Assembly: GCA_001931875.2 (NCBI GenBank) | Contig: MSJH02000578.1 | Coordinates: 62,001-126,000 of the forward strand | Length of the DNA stretch: 64,000 bases | DNA from: Byssochlamys sp. IMV 00236 | Lineage: Eukaryota > Ascomycota > Eurotiomycetes > Eurotiales > Thermoascaceae | Reading direction: 5' to 3' | Part shown: piece by piece, positions 1 to 12,830 of the stretch | Layout: each line of letters begins with the position of its first letter | How positions within the stretch are numbered: the first letter of the stretch is position 1 | Made by a program: the position numbers and the translations under genes | Notes under the pieces: model-generated | The model's database searches: none | What the model was told of the DNA's origin: nothing | Seen by the model: the letters and a program-made list of their open reading frames with translations, nothing else

Positions 1-208
1 ATGGCTACCAAGGTGGCCAAATTCAAGGTTCCCAAGAGGGTATGTCCCATACACCTTTTTTTCCTGATCAATCCCCTGAAGGAACCGAATGCTAACCCAG
101 TCTCAGATCTGGATCCTCAAGGAGATCCCGAAGACAGCCACCGGCAAGGTCCAGCGCCGCAAGGTGGCAGAAGCCATGCTGAAGAAAGACACGAGTGCCA
201 AGCTGTAA
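1..208 (+). CDS. Acyl-CoA ligase (AMP-binding family), C-terminal end with peroxisomal signal, partial
   Basis: This is the 3' end of a gene whose body lies before the window. Exon 1-39 is joined to 107-208 across a 67-nt intron (donor gtatgt, branch gctaac, acceptor tctcag). The joined frame reads KFKVPKR, then IWILKEIPKTATGKVQRRK, and ends SAKL. The PKTATGK stretch is the A10 motif of the adenylate-forming (ANL) family, and its Lys is the catalytic lysine of the mobile C-terminal domain. The last three residues, AKL, form a type 1 peroxisomal targeting signal, so the enzyme probably acts in the peroxisome, as Pcs60/4-coumarate-CoA-ligase-like proteins do. The ATG at base 1 is internal to the gene, not its start. 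The substrate cannot be told from this fragment. Family call is firm; subfamily is a guess. Confidence 0.85.
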
Positions 209-548
209 GACAGCTAAGCTCTCATATATATGTAGATGCCAGGCTGTTTATAAAACGTACCCCTTTCTTCATGTGTCTACAATCTGATGTATAAGTCACG
301 TACATACATGTCTGTATATTCATCCAATATATGGCATTACCCACTCAGAGAAAGGACTCATCAGTAATTAAATCTCAAACCTTAAGAAGAATATCTCCTC
401 GAACTGAAGAAAATCCACTTAAATTCTCCCCATTCTCTTCTTATGTACATCATATCTTGGCTCGGACCTAGATAGATGCCCCATATTCAATTCAGCCTAA
501 GATCCCCACTAGATAGATATTTTCATCAAAGAACATATAGCGACATTC
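209..548. other. Gene-free gap, convergent 3' regions
   Basis: Lies between the stop codons of two convergent genes. It holds AT-rich 3' untranslated sequence with no coding, RNA or repeat signal that I can see. Confidence 0.5.
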
Positions 549-1576
549 TTACGCAAGCGGCATCCGCACAGCAGATTGGAACTACACGAATCAGTTAGTT
601 AGTTCAGCCTTCCTCATAACCAAACAACAACAACAACAACAACAACAAAAAACAATCAAGGAGAGGGGGGGGGGGACAACATACGGGAATAATCTGCGCA
701 GCATCAAAATCCCACACACCCTCCGTGACATAAACATCCTTAGAAAGAATCTCCTTCGCTTCAGCGGCGGTATTCGCCATGACGATGATCATGCTTCCTT
801 TGAAATTGGGCGTTTGGCCTTCCTCGGGATGTTGGTCTTGGAACATGGCGCCGCCGGCGACGATGGAGCCGGATTCAACGAGGGGTTTGAGGCCGGATTT
901 GTGCGTGCTAGGAAAGGGGTTTTGTTGTTAGTTGGGGGTTATATGTATATGTGTATGTATGCGTGTATGTATGGAAATGGGGAGGGTTGGTTTGACATGA
1001 CATGATACGATATGTATGCGTTATGATGTCCGGATATGTATTAATCCAGAAGAATTCACCCTGGAAATAAATAGAGCATAGAGCATAACTCCAATAAAAC
1101 GAACTGGGATAGAATCCCACAACAAGAAAAAAAGCAGAAAAAAAAAAGAAAAAAGAAAAAGACAAAACTCACGGCCGAACCTCAATCCTCTTCGCTCCCA
1201 CACCGGGCTTATCCGGGATGATAACGAGGAATTCCTTCTTCGCAGCAGAAGACATGTCGGTAGTCGTAGCGTCGGTAATAGTAGTACTATTAAATCTTCT
1301 CTGAACTCGTAGCGATAGTATACCACGAGGAGGATATATATTCTTTTTCTGCGCTGTCAAAGAACAAAAAGAAGAAGAAGAAGAATGTAAAACCCCGCGA
1401 GGATTATAAGACGAAGAAGACGCAGAAGAATAATAAGCAGCGGGAGGAGATCGGGGCAGAAGCCGACTTGGTGGGGAAATCGGGAAGAACGCGGTGGGTA
1501 CGACCAGGAGGAGGGGCTGCGTCGTTGTTGTTGTTGTTGTTGTTCGTCTGGCGGCTGAGCAGAGGTAGATGGACAT
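549..1576 (-). CDS. YCII-related domain protein with long low-complexity N-terminus
   Basis: Three exons: 1576-1173, 907-685 and 581-549, giving 219 residues. Residues from about 112 to the end form a YCII-type dimeric alpha/beta-barrel domain: EFLVIIPDKPG, then RPTHKSGLKPLVESG across the first junction, GSMIIVMAN, GVWDFDAAQIIP and a short last exon FQSAVRMPLA. In this family the domain often has an uncertain role; bacterial relatives include dehalogenase-like enzymes. Residues 1-107 are rich in Thr, Ser, Pro and Arg with few acidic residues and could be a mitochondrial presequence, including a run of eight Thr encoded by a triplet repeat. An internal ATG at 1255 would give a conventional 112-residue protein, so the true start is open. 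Without the second intron the frame would run into a Pro/Leu-rich tail encoded by simple repeats, which I take as intronic. Confidence 0.75.
623..648. repeat. (CAA)n microsatellite inside an intron
   Basis: About eight CAA units in the second intron of the YCII gene, next to a run of G at 665-675. If the intron were retained, the minus strand would encode a Leu-rich tail. Confidence 0.8.
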
Positions 1577-3373
1577 GTTGGGGATGTTATAATAATACCC
1601 TTGTTGTTAAATAACAGGTCTTGGCTCCAGTTGGCACTGTTTTGTTATTGTCCTTGCTGCCTTTTTTTTTTTCTGCTGCTGCTGTTTTCTGTCCGATTAT
1701 CCAGACAGATAGACAGAAAGCAGTTCAAGAAAACAACAAAAGCGGATAGCTTCCGACCGAGCTGGAGAGGACAAGAATCGAAATAATAGAGAAAGACCTC
1801 CAAAGAATAATGGCGTCTAAAATGATTTTCCCCCCTCCTTTTTGGATCTAGTGCCGCGTGCCGCTCAGAAAGCCGAGGGAAACAAAGACGCAATTGACGA
1901 AGCTACCGTGTAGCAGCAGTTAGAACAGACTGTACCAGACTGCCAGTCAAGAATGTATATCTCTCTAGTGTATTCCGTAGGGCTCAGAGCATGATCACTC
2001 CTAACTTGTCAGACCAGTAAGGAGGAGATGAGGTAGTTGGACGACTGACTTGACCGGTAATTCGAGAAAACTAAAGCAAGTCAGCGCCTGTATAGACTGT
2101 GGGGCTCGTGGGACTGATACGTAGAACTTCTACAGAATGTGGAGAGCTGCAGCACTACTAGAGTCATTAGTAGTTATAGTACTACGGACTGCGCATCTAA
2201 CTATATCACAGCAAGAGGCGCAGTTGTGAGTGCTTGATCGCTTCAAATACAACAATATCCAGAGACTACTGGTGAACAGAACTGCTCGCAACTTAGTCTA
2301 CAATAATATGCGGTTTCACACACAAGCAACCACTGGAACAAACAGACCGAGCATCGTTTTCGGACAGAAGAAGCGTAGCCTATATATACAAGTACATACA
2401 GTACAATTGCAGGAGCTCAGCTCTCCCTTCCATCCCCCGGCCGCCCGCCCATTAGTAAGTTTAAAAGAAAAGGACCCGCGCATTCCTCAATGACATGCTG
2501 GGCTTTTTGTGCCATATGTGTTGCTGCTTCCGCTCCCTGCCATATCCTCTCTTAAATCTCCATGCAAAACAAATGATGATGATTATTCAACTCCAGCGTT
2601 GGCTTGGCTCCGCTGACAATCGGTGGGAACAGCCCACCGCCAAGCACACCCCGTAGAAAGCAAATTCCTGCACAAACCAGAACAATGCGCCAGTGTGGGA
2701 AGTGGCAAAAACATGACAGCAAGAAAAAGAAAAAAGAGCAAGCTGCTTCGAATCAAGGAAAAAGGGGGGGGGATATGAGAAACATGAAGGCGAATGGAAT
2801 CCGGAGAGGCCCAACCCCAAAGAAAAAACGCTGTTGATCCCGAGGGTCGACGGTCCAAGCAGAGACCGCATCCTTTCAACACCAGCGAAAGTTGACACGA
2901 CCTCATAGCCATGACCGGTGCGGTCCTGAAGGCCTCCACCCGGAAACAGCAAGAAAAGGTACAGGCGAGAGAAGTGCGACTGACAAGGCAAGACTCGGAG
3001 ATGATCAGCACCTATAGGGAAACCTTGAGACCACAAAACTCGAATACTCTCCTCCGTAGCGCCAAGGAAATGAAGACAAGAGAATCCCTAAACTGCGACA
3101 AGAAAGGAATCTTATTACCGCAATCATTAGGCTGCTGGGCGCATAAACACTATCCAGACGGGCGACAAGACCGATGGGCCGACGAAGAACTGCCGGGAGC
3201 CCGGTTAGACTTCCCAGAAGGAGAAGAACCGAAGACCGTACGGGAGGAAGTCGAATCCCAGAGGTTTGCGATGAGATCCGAATGCTGAGCCAAGCCGAAG
3301 ATGACCATCGATCACCTCGCGCGTCTGTCAGATAGACGCCCTCGCAGCATGAAACAAAGTCACGAATTCGTCA
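1577..3373. other. Gene-free region upstream of the YCII gene and downstream of mnn9
   Basis: This 1.8-kb stretch contains the promoter of the YCII gene and the 3' side of mnn9. Open frames up to 149 codons exist on both strands (for example 2583-3036 minus), but they overlap each other and show no domain, bias or splice logic. I see no RNA gene or mobile element. Confidence 0.4.
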
Positions 3374-4864
<1,491 letters not shown>

Positions 4865-6806
4865 GGCTGCTGTGTGTGTATAATTTTTTTTTGGCACAAG
4901 GAAAGGAGTGTTGACTAGAACGGGACAGAGAAGAAGGAACCCAAAGAAGCTGCTGCTGCTGCTGATTGCTGCGTGGCCGACAACAACAGGCCGGCCTGTG
5001 CACCGAACGGCGACCGTCTTTCGGGGCGATTTCTTTTCCCAACAGATCAATACCTTCAGCAACAGACAGTCTTGAGGACAGTCCTCGGGGGGAGGCAGAT
5101 CAGCCCCAGCGGCGATTGTCGATGGAGTGGCACCGGATAGACGATGGCAGGGCGGTGGGGGAAGGATGGAGAGAGAAAGGGCAGACTTGTAGGGTGAGGT
5201 TCGAGGTTAGTTAGTAGTAGTAGTAGTAGTTAGGAGTGTCTGCAGCACGAGGAAGAGAGATGGTCGACCGGAGATTGGCCTCCAGACCCGCCGCGGGAGG
5301 GAACAAAAAATAGAACGAGGGATGGGATGTCTTTGGGAAGAAGAAGAAGAACAAGAACAAGAACTCAAGGATAATAAGAAGTGGTGGTTGATGGTGAGAT
5401 TATCTGATAGTTTATTATTCTCTTTTGATGTTATTATTGTTCTTGTTCTTCGTCTTCTTCTTGTTCTTCTTCTCTCTCCACCGATGGATCTAACCAAGTA
5501 AGAAGAGTCCAGAACAAGAAAAGACCAACAAGTTAACAACCATCCAACCCCCTATTGGGCTCTACGGGCATCTGTAGACTCCAGACATGCCACGCGATCC
5601 CTGGACGCTTGTACTGTTATGACTGACAGTATCTAGACTAGACTTCATCTCCTCAACCACACAGCTAGGAATAATTATTAAATTACCCTAATTCACCAAC
5701 TTAGTTAGCTAGTTAATTAGTTAATTATTTATGCATCTTACCTAAGCCTTGCATCGCTGTATCCACAAGGCTCAAGCATAATCATCTATTTACGAGCTAA
5801 CCAGCTCAACTCCATCTCCCCCATTGCATAATGCATATCATCACACTATGCGCTCTAGAGTACGTACGTACGTACCTAACTTACGCATTAGTTAATCACT
5901 TTACTTACTCTAGACTATCGTCTGAACCCCTTTTTTTCTTTTCTTCCTCCTTCTGCATCGATCGTCAAATCTTATCGTCGAGTTTCTCAACTGCCTTGCG
6001 GCGGTCCATCTTCCCCGCTGCACGTCTCGTCTCCCTTGCATCGAGCGTCCAGCATCAGAATACTATGTAGATAGTTCCCAATTTTCATCCGGTGGCGAAA
6101 AGTCCTTAACGAACCTCGGTTCATCCCCTCCATGGCTGGCTCTCATTGAGTTTGGGCCCCGGAGCAAAGTTCAGCTGGTGAGATGCAATTTTTGTTGGTC
6201 GTATCCAGACTATCGTCGTCCTTCCTGCGTTAAGACCCATTTTCGTTCAAAGTAAAATTCTTGCAGAGGATTGATGCCTAGTTAGTTGCCGGGAAATCGC
6301 ACAATGGCTGCAGCACCTCTACTTTAGCGAGAAACACGAAAGAACTACAGAAGACTCCAGAATGGCTGCACGCAATCACCGTATTATCCAAGTCACTAAT
6401 GTACACACAAGTAAATTTCACCTCGGCCGACCCCAAGTCTGTCCCCAGGACAACTTTTTACTTCTCTGCGCCATCAACATAGGATCAAGAGAGATCTCAC
6501 AGAAAAAGAAAACAAAACATATATACACCGAATATCAAAAGGTATAGAGCAGCCGAACAATGATAGATATCAAACGAAATCCAAAGACAAAAAAAAAAGA
6601 GAATCCGAATCAAGACAACACATAAACAAAGCAATTCCCAGTGGTATAATGTTACAGGTAATCCCTGACCCGACGCATAGGTTTCCGTCGAGGTCCCAAA
6701 AAGTCTTTCCATATCCCAAATACTCCCATGACTCCCGGTCCTGCCGTGCCATCGTTCTTCCTGATATGTATCGTAAGCTCGTCAATTCTGTCATCCCCTA
6801 ATTCGT
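4865..6806. other. Gene-free region: mnn9 promoter/5' leader and 3' side of the bHLH gene
   Basis: Holds triplet-rich low-complexity tracts, including (TAG)n near 5212-5230 and purine/pyrimidine arms listed separately, then AT-rich sequence with many TAGTTA-like repeats around 5640-5760. No supported gene. Confidence 0.4.
5337..5473. repeat. Imperfect inverted repeat of GAA/GAACAA-type triplets
   Basis: A purine arm (5337-5363, GAAGAAGAAGAACAAGAA-like) is followed after about 75 nt by a pyrimidine arm (5439-5473) that is nearly its reverse complement. It lies about 470-610 nt upstream of the mnn9 start, on the side where its leader or promoter would be. It may fold into a hairpin or may be two chance microsatellites. 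Confidence 0.6.
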
Positions 6807-7883
6807 TCATGTAGAGAAGGACCCCCGCCCAGACAGAGGCGAAGCACGAGAGGAGCTCTGGCACACGGGCGACGAAGGGCTGGTAGCAGGCGGGGTGCTT
6901 CTAAAACTGAACGAGAACGACTGTCCGAAGACCTGGGACGAACCAGTGTGGGGAGGTTCAGTGTTGGCCCCGGCCTCCGGACTGATCGCGGCCACCTCGT
7001 CGCAGAAGACCCTCAGGCCCGGAAGCATCTTCTTCTCCTCATTTGACGGGATGGCCTCCAGAGGCCTGGGGCTGGTGGCCTCAGTCTTCGGGAGGCGGAA
7101 CATCTGCTCGTACGACTTGAGCTGGAACTCGAGAGCCCGGTTTCTCTCCGCGAGAGTCTCGTTTTCATGCTTGACCGTCCTCAGCTGCTGCTGAGTCGAC
7201 TCGTTCTGCTGCTGCAGGCTGCTCACCTGCTGTTGCAGATGCATGGCACGAATGTTAGCCTGCAGGTTCTCCGAGAGCTGCGGAGGGACCTTGTTCTTGT
7301 CCTGCTTCAGCAAGTGGACGATGATGACCAGCATGAAGTCAATGAGGTGAATAGCCCCTTGAACGATGTGCTCCTTGGACTGGGGCAGGCTCTTCGAAGG
7401 ATTCCAGCCGGCCCGTTCAAGAAAAAAGTCGTGGACGCGGTTATCCAGCTCCCGGTGGAGCTGGCTCAGGTTCTTTCGGCGGTTTCCTTCGGCAATCCGG
7501 TGTTTCTCCCTCTGATCATCCAGGTCGCCCGACATCTCGCTGCCCTTGCGTTTGCGTCCGCAGAGCTGCTGGAGAGGCGGTTTGCGATTGATGTTCCTTG
7601 GCGCAACCAGTGCCATAATCTCAGCATAGGATAGATCGTTAGGCCAGCCAAAGGCCTTCTGAGTCGAAAAGGTCTCGCGCAGGGAGCCCTCAGTAGAGCT
7701 CGCCGGAGAAGGAGGCGACACGGCGTAGTCTGAAGGCAACCATGGGGACTTCAGAGGAAATGAGTCCTGGGAACTTGCCGGGCTAGGCGCAAGGATGTTC
7801 GGCGTGAACGGGTTAAAAGGGCCTGGGGGCAGAGGCTCAACCCTTGGGAGAGGAGGAAGTCGGCGCTCATCAGGCCTCTCCAT
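6807..7883 (-). CDS. bHLH transcription factor
   Basis: A single open frame of 358 residues. Residues about 122-193 form a basic helix-loop-helix domain: the basic region DQREKHRIAEGNRRKN carries the His-Glu-Arg triad (H128, E132, R136) that in this family contacts E-box DNA, usually CACGTG. Helix 1 (LSQLHRELDNRV), an extended loop containing AGWNPSKSLPQSK and helix 2 (IVQGAIHLIDFMLVIIVHLL) follow. Residues about 205-265 are Gln/Glu-rich with heptad spacing and likely form a coiled coil extending helix 2. The N-terminus is Pro-rich, and the C-terminus is Ser/Pro-rich. It should act in the nucleus as a dimer. I cannot place it in a named fungal subfamily. The unusually long gene-free tract upstream (3.6 kb) suits a regulated gene. 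A small 5' coding exon cannot be excluded. Confidence 0.85.
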   Translation of the reverse strand: MERPDERRLPPLPRVEPLPPGPFNPFTPNILAPSPASSQDSFPLKSPWLPSDYAVSPPSPASSTEGSLRETFSTQKAFGWPNDLSYAEIMALVAPRNINRKPPLQQLCGRKRKGSEMSGDLDDQREKHRIAEGNRRKNLSQLHRELDNRVHDFFLERAGWNPSKSLPQSKEHIVQGAIHLIDFMLVIIVHLLKQDKNKVPPQLSENLQANIRAMHLQQQVSSLQQQNESTQQQLRTVKHENETLAERNRALEFQLKSYEQMFRLPKTEATSPRPLEAIPSNEEKKMLPGLRVFCDEVAAISPEAGANTEPPHTGSSQVFGQSFSFSFRSTPPATSPSSPVCQSSSRASPLSGRGSFST

Positions 7884-10800
7884 GTTGCTTCGCTCCTGAG
7901 AGTGGATGGAGCGAAGGGCCCTGTATTAATCTCCGTTAACAGGTTGTATGGTTAGATAGGGGTCACTGTAGTCACTCACGGCAGTGAACAACGGCGCGCA
8001 ACACCGCCGGCAATCATATCCATGTTTTCAAACATTGTAATGGTTCAAGGTCGATGCGTAGGAGCAACGTATGTGCAAGGAGCGAGTACAGATAGCGTTT
8101 GGTCTGTAGGTGGGGATTGACAGATATGTATATAAACAACTTTACTGTACAGACATAGAGTGGGTTCGTAGCGCGGTAGAGAATGACCAAGTAGAAAAAC
8201 CTGAGCGAACGTGTCCAGCAGAAAGAGACAGACTCATGGGGGAACTCGAACGCAATATATGTTTCCAATCTGTAAACGAACTATCAGGGACCCGGGCACT
8301 TGTTTCGGGCTGGGACGATGCTATCTGCATGAACGCCGGGGCCAGCCTCTCTGGGATCCAAGACGTATCACCTGCGGGATCTGCGGAAGGCTTGACAAGG
8401 TAACAGATCATAGTAGCGATCAATGTGCAAAGTTAAGTGTGTCCGGCACTGCTATCCACACATCCATGAGGGCGGGGAATCGAGAAGCAAAGCCGCAGAG
8501 TTCGGCCAGCCCCAGTCACTAGTGGTGCAGTGTGGGATCCCTTCACAGACTGGCAGAAATTAGAAAGAAAGATCCGCCAATGAAGGCAATGCGTGCTTGA
8601 TCTACTTCTGAAAACATGGCCATTGAATAATATGATTGGTGACCGGCTTCACGGGTTCCCGGCCAAAGGTATAGATTCCCCTTGCATCGATAGTCTTTCG
8701 GGTGCATGGAGATCGCGCACAGGGTACCAGAACGAGGTCCTGATCGTGTCTCAGATCTCCAGGAGCTTTTTGTCATCACCCGCAATGGCCCCGGAAACGC
8801 TCGTATGTCGCCTGTGTGGCGACCCCGTCCTGCCGCTAGACGCCATTTCCAGTATAGAGACGGCGTGGCCCCGGCACCTTCACGACCAGAAAAGGATAAG
8901 ATAACCAGTCTCTCGCAGAGGCTCTGAAGAAAATTAATAAACAGAAGAGGCGGTGCTCAACAGTGGCGGTGCAGTTGGCAGCACATTAATCCAATAATCA
9001 TAGATTATCATAATGTTACCAGTGGGAAGAAGTGGGTAGCGACCTCAGCACGATGGTAGTGGTACAGTACTATAGAGAGCCCCGATCTTCTCCGTCAGTT
9101 GTGCTTGGGTCAGATCTCCGCTTCCAAATCATTATGTAGGTGCTTTATGTTGGCGCACATCTTTCTCCCTCTTAGTTCGATCTGGAAGTCATCTTGTTCC
9201 CCCAGGGCGTGTGTCCCAATTGAACTACCTAGTTAGTCGACTGCTATCTGAGAGGGGTTTGAGGAAAGGGGAAACGAGCAGTGAGAGATCACACCGTCGC
9301 TGCTGCTAGGAGGTGAGGGCAGTACGAGGCACCAAGGTCTACCGGCAGCACATGGTCAACATCCGTATGTAAGGCATGACTGACATGCAACAATCAAGAG
9401 CATTGTCTTCATCGATAGCGGCCCGGATTTGACGTCGGCGGGGCCGGACCCAACACTCAGGGTCCCAGGGACCTGGGCTTGACCAGCTAGCGGGCGAGAG
9501 TAGCGCAAAAGAATCGCTAGCCAGCTCGAACTGGGGCGGAAGGGAGAGCCAATTCAGCCAAAGATCGTGCAAGACTGCCAGATGATGAAGGGGATGCCGA
9601 GCGCGGACTCTGGCGGGGGAGGGGGTAAGCGAAGCCTGTTTGTTTGTCCACGGGATTTGTAAATAATGCGCGGCTCACTAGTAACGCCGCACGTCCAGAT
9701 AAGAGCTGTCATATTCTTCCATCGCCTGCTGCTCCCTCCAGATCTTGCTCCCCTCCAGCAGGACCAAGATAGACCCACGTTCTCTCACGCCACGACCTGC
9801 AGGGGGTGAAAGGGTCTTCCTCAGACTCGATCTCGTTTCTGCCAGAATCTACCCGGGGTTGGCCCCAGCCGTCTGGATCACCAAGGGAAGCTGAGATAAT
9901 GATCAGTCCAGCCACACGGTCGTCTGCGCCCAATTGCACAACTCTTTTCTCACTGTAGCCGTGTGCGGCTTCAGATAGCACGACTCGCTGGTGTCAGCGG
10001 ATGGCGGCCCGGAGGACTCTTAAGAGTCTAAATTGTCCGAGAGCCGTCCGGACCCTGCAAGACAGAGCCTGCTCATGGGCTAACTGACTGCTCAATAATG
10101 CAATCGAACTGAGCCTGCTTCTTAGAGCAGATATAGCACACGACGGAACCGCATGGCAACTCCACCGGTGCATCGTACTCGCCAAAGTTGGAAGTTGGCA
10201 GTTCGCCTACTCGTATTCCATTATTGATGAAGAGTAGTAAGTAGACTTGCGGTTGGACTCTAGCAGTATCTGAGAGCGATGCGGACAACTTCTGGTGGTC
10301 AACCTTCTCCCATTCAATACACAGGAAAGACACGAGGGCTGCTCGTGCTGTTTTATGAGGCACCCTGCGAAGAAGGGGTTTGGGGACCGGTACAAGGACC
10401 GTTGTGTAGCAAAATCATTCTCGCGTACCTGGCATAAAGTCGCCCTCCAGGCACGATCTCTCAGACGCAAGGTCCACCGTAGGGATGGAGTCATGGACTG
10501 AGGAACACGAGTAGGGCCATGTTCGCCAGTCCCCGAATCCCCGAAAGGGCCTCGGACTCTCCTGCATAATTAAGCCGCCTTGGTCAATGACAAATTGTGG
10601 AAAGGGTGGCTTCAGAGAACTCAGGAGTAAGTTGGCGGATCTGACACGATCGCCCTTCGGGCCTCGCGGGGCACGGGCCGTGACGTCTGTCAGATCCAGA
10701 CTGACGGAGATGCCCGTGACCGCAGAGTAGTATTATGAAGATTATGATTATGCCAACAAGAACCGTCACTCAGGATTAGCGATAATTGGTATCTATGGTG

Positions 10801-11477
10801 GAAAGAACCAAGGAAGCCTCTATGTTATCTATAAGCAAGTAGACAAACTAGTCGGCCACATACAATGATCCCAGATAGACCATGCCTTTTACTCTTGCCT
10901 CCTCGAAACAAGAGTAAAATTACCAATATGGCGAGAGTGGCGGAGCATCTTTACAGTGTGAAGGGGCGAACAAGCTCGTGGCAGGTTGACAGCATTAGGG
11001 GGGTATCCGACATGCAAGGATCCGATATTCAACAGTCAAGGCTGGATTAGGAAATAAACTAGCTATACACACTACGAACTGAAAAGGAACGTCGATTAAT
11101 GTGAGAGGATTGCGCAATATAACCGCACCCCTGCCTTCTGATTACTGCCCTTATCACGCATAAAAAACCCCATTACCTCGAACCGGACTGGGTGCCATGT
11201 CTTTCCATCATCACTATCTAGCCCGGCGCGAGACCGCGAAGTCACCCACCCGCGACCCCAATAGCGTGACATCTGCCATTCAGCCGAACCTCAACCCCAG
11301 TTCTTGGACACGTTTGCTTGTAACATAGGGATGGAAGAAACCCAATGGTTGAATTTGCGCTCAAAAACACTTGATTATTATCATGAGAACAGGGATGATA
11401 AAAACAGATATGGAACGGTTCCTTATTAGGGTAGCTCTACAGGACCTTGAGAAAGAAAGCATGCAAGGCTACTGCAT
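7884..11477. other. 3.6-kb gene-free tract upstream of the bHLH gene
   Basis: Bounded by the bHLH start (7883) and the ecm33 stop (11478). Open frames of up to about 104 codons occur on both strands without recognisable domains, and several of the minus-strand ones start at non-ATG codons. I see no tRNA, transposon or tandem array. It probably holds the bHLH promoter, a long leader and perhaps non-coding transcripts. Confidence 0.35.
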
Positions 11478-12830
11478 TTACAGCAGAGCCTGGAGCATGG
11501 CACCGAAAGCAGCAATGAGGGCAACAGCGGGGACGTTGATGTCAACGAGGCTGGCAGCAGACTTTGCGGTAGAGGAGGAAGAGGAACTAGAGCTGGTACC
11601 AGAGCTGGTGCCAGAGGAGCCGTCGGAGGTGGTGGGGTCAGGAGTGGAAGACTTGCAGGTGAAAGAACCACGGACGGTGGACTTGATGTCCTGGAAGTCG
11701 GAGCAAGAGAAGTTACCAGTGGACTGCATGTTGAAACCACCCTTGACCTGCTTCAGAGCGGGGAGATCGACCCTGAGAAAATGATGTTAGTTATTGCGCT
11801 TTATATACACGCAGGGCGCAGGAACCACTCACTTGTTGAACTCTCCAGTGAAGTCCAGAGCACCAGTAATGGTCTGCAGCTTCTGGAAACCGGTGATGTC
11901 CTCGAGATCATCGTTCTTGCTGATGGTGAAACCACCGTTGACCGTGGTCAGCTGGGGCATGGAGAGGTTGGACAGCTTGCCGTTGTTGTCGAAAACCAGG
12001 TCACCAGTGCTGGTCAGGTTGGCCGCGGAGAACTCCTTGAAGGTGTTGCCGAACAGACCGAGCTGGCCGGACAGCTCCTTGAGCGAGGGAATAGAGAGAC
12101 TGCTAGCATTGCGGATGGTGATGTTCTGAGCACCGCCGAGGTTGGGCAGAGTAACCTTCAGAGAAGGAGCGTTGGCGGCAATGTTCAGGAGACCAGTGAC
12201 ATTCTTCAGGTCGTTGACGTTGATGGTGTCCATGGCAGTGTTGGCAGTGATGTCGAAGTTACCAACACTGTCGAGAGTGATACCGTTCAGGCTGGTCAGA
12301 CCAGTGTTGGTGATGGAGACCGATCCGGCCTTGCTGACACCCTTAGTGAAAGAGAGCGCCTGGAGGTTAGGCAGAGCAGCCCAGTCGATAGAACCGACGG
12401 AAGTCAGAGAGCCGAAGCTGAGGTCGGTCAGAATGATCAGTCCCTCGAGCTTGAAGGTGTCTCCGATAGACGTGAGCTCGGGAGCAGACAGGGAGGTGAG
12501 GTTGGCGGCTCCGTTGGCGGAGAGACTACCAGTGATCTGCTCGACACCGTCCAGAGAGATACCACCGGTGGTGTGCTCAGCGATAACGATGTCACCCTTG
12601 ACGGTCGAGCAGCTGCTCAGAGCTGAAGCATCTCCCTGGTTCTGGATGGTGATGGGGTCGGACGAGCCATCGCAAGCATCAGAAACTACAACCAGTCAGT
12701 CCGGCGAATCCTTTCAATCGATTGTTGTCTGGCTCGCTGTTCGCGTCAAGACGGGTTCTGGCGAGTTCTCACCTGCGAAAGCAGTCGAGGCCGCAGCCAG
12801 GGCGGGCAGAATGTACTTGGTAACAACCAT
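11478..12830 (-). CDS. ecm33: Ecm33-type GPI-anchored cell-wall protein
   Basis: Three exons: 12830-12773, 12685-11833 and 11772-11478, giving 401 residues. A signal peptide (MVVTKYILPALAAASTAFA) is followed by VSDACDGSSDPITIQNQG and receptor-L-like leucine-rich beta-helix repeats (for example LTSLSAPELTSIGDTFKLEG, GSIDWAALPNLQALSF). A conserved Cys pair region (FSCSDFQDIKS), a Ser/Thr stretch and a hydrophobic C-terminus (VPAVALIAAFGAMLQALL) give the GPI-attachment signal. Ecm33/Sps2 proteins sit at the plasma membrane and wall and support wall integrity and polarised growth; the molecular activity is not known. Length matches the family (about 400 residues). A donor gtgagt at 13032 and an acceptor at about 12836 suggest an additional 197-nt intron in the 5' leader just before the ATG. 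A long antisense frame (11781-12626 plus) is a codon-bias shadow. Confidence 0.93.

Noticed and set aside
2583..3036. Two overlapping minus-strand frames of 142 and 149 codons
   Set aside because: Overlap in different frames with no domain; likely chance in a pyrimidine-rich 3' region.
4865..5062. In-frame upstream extension of mnn9
   Set aside because: Would add 66 residues before the membrane anchor with no conserved content; 4864 matches the expected short cytosolic tail.
11781..12626. 281-codon plus-strand frame opposite ecm33
   Set aside because: It is the antisense of the ecm33 second exon, kept open by biased codon use; its composition is repetitive and has no start context or domain.
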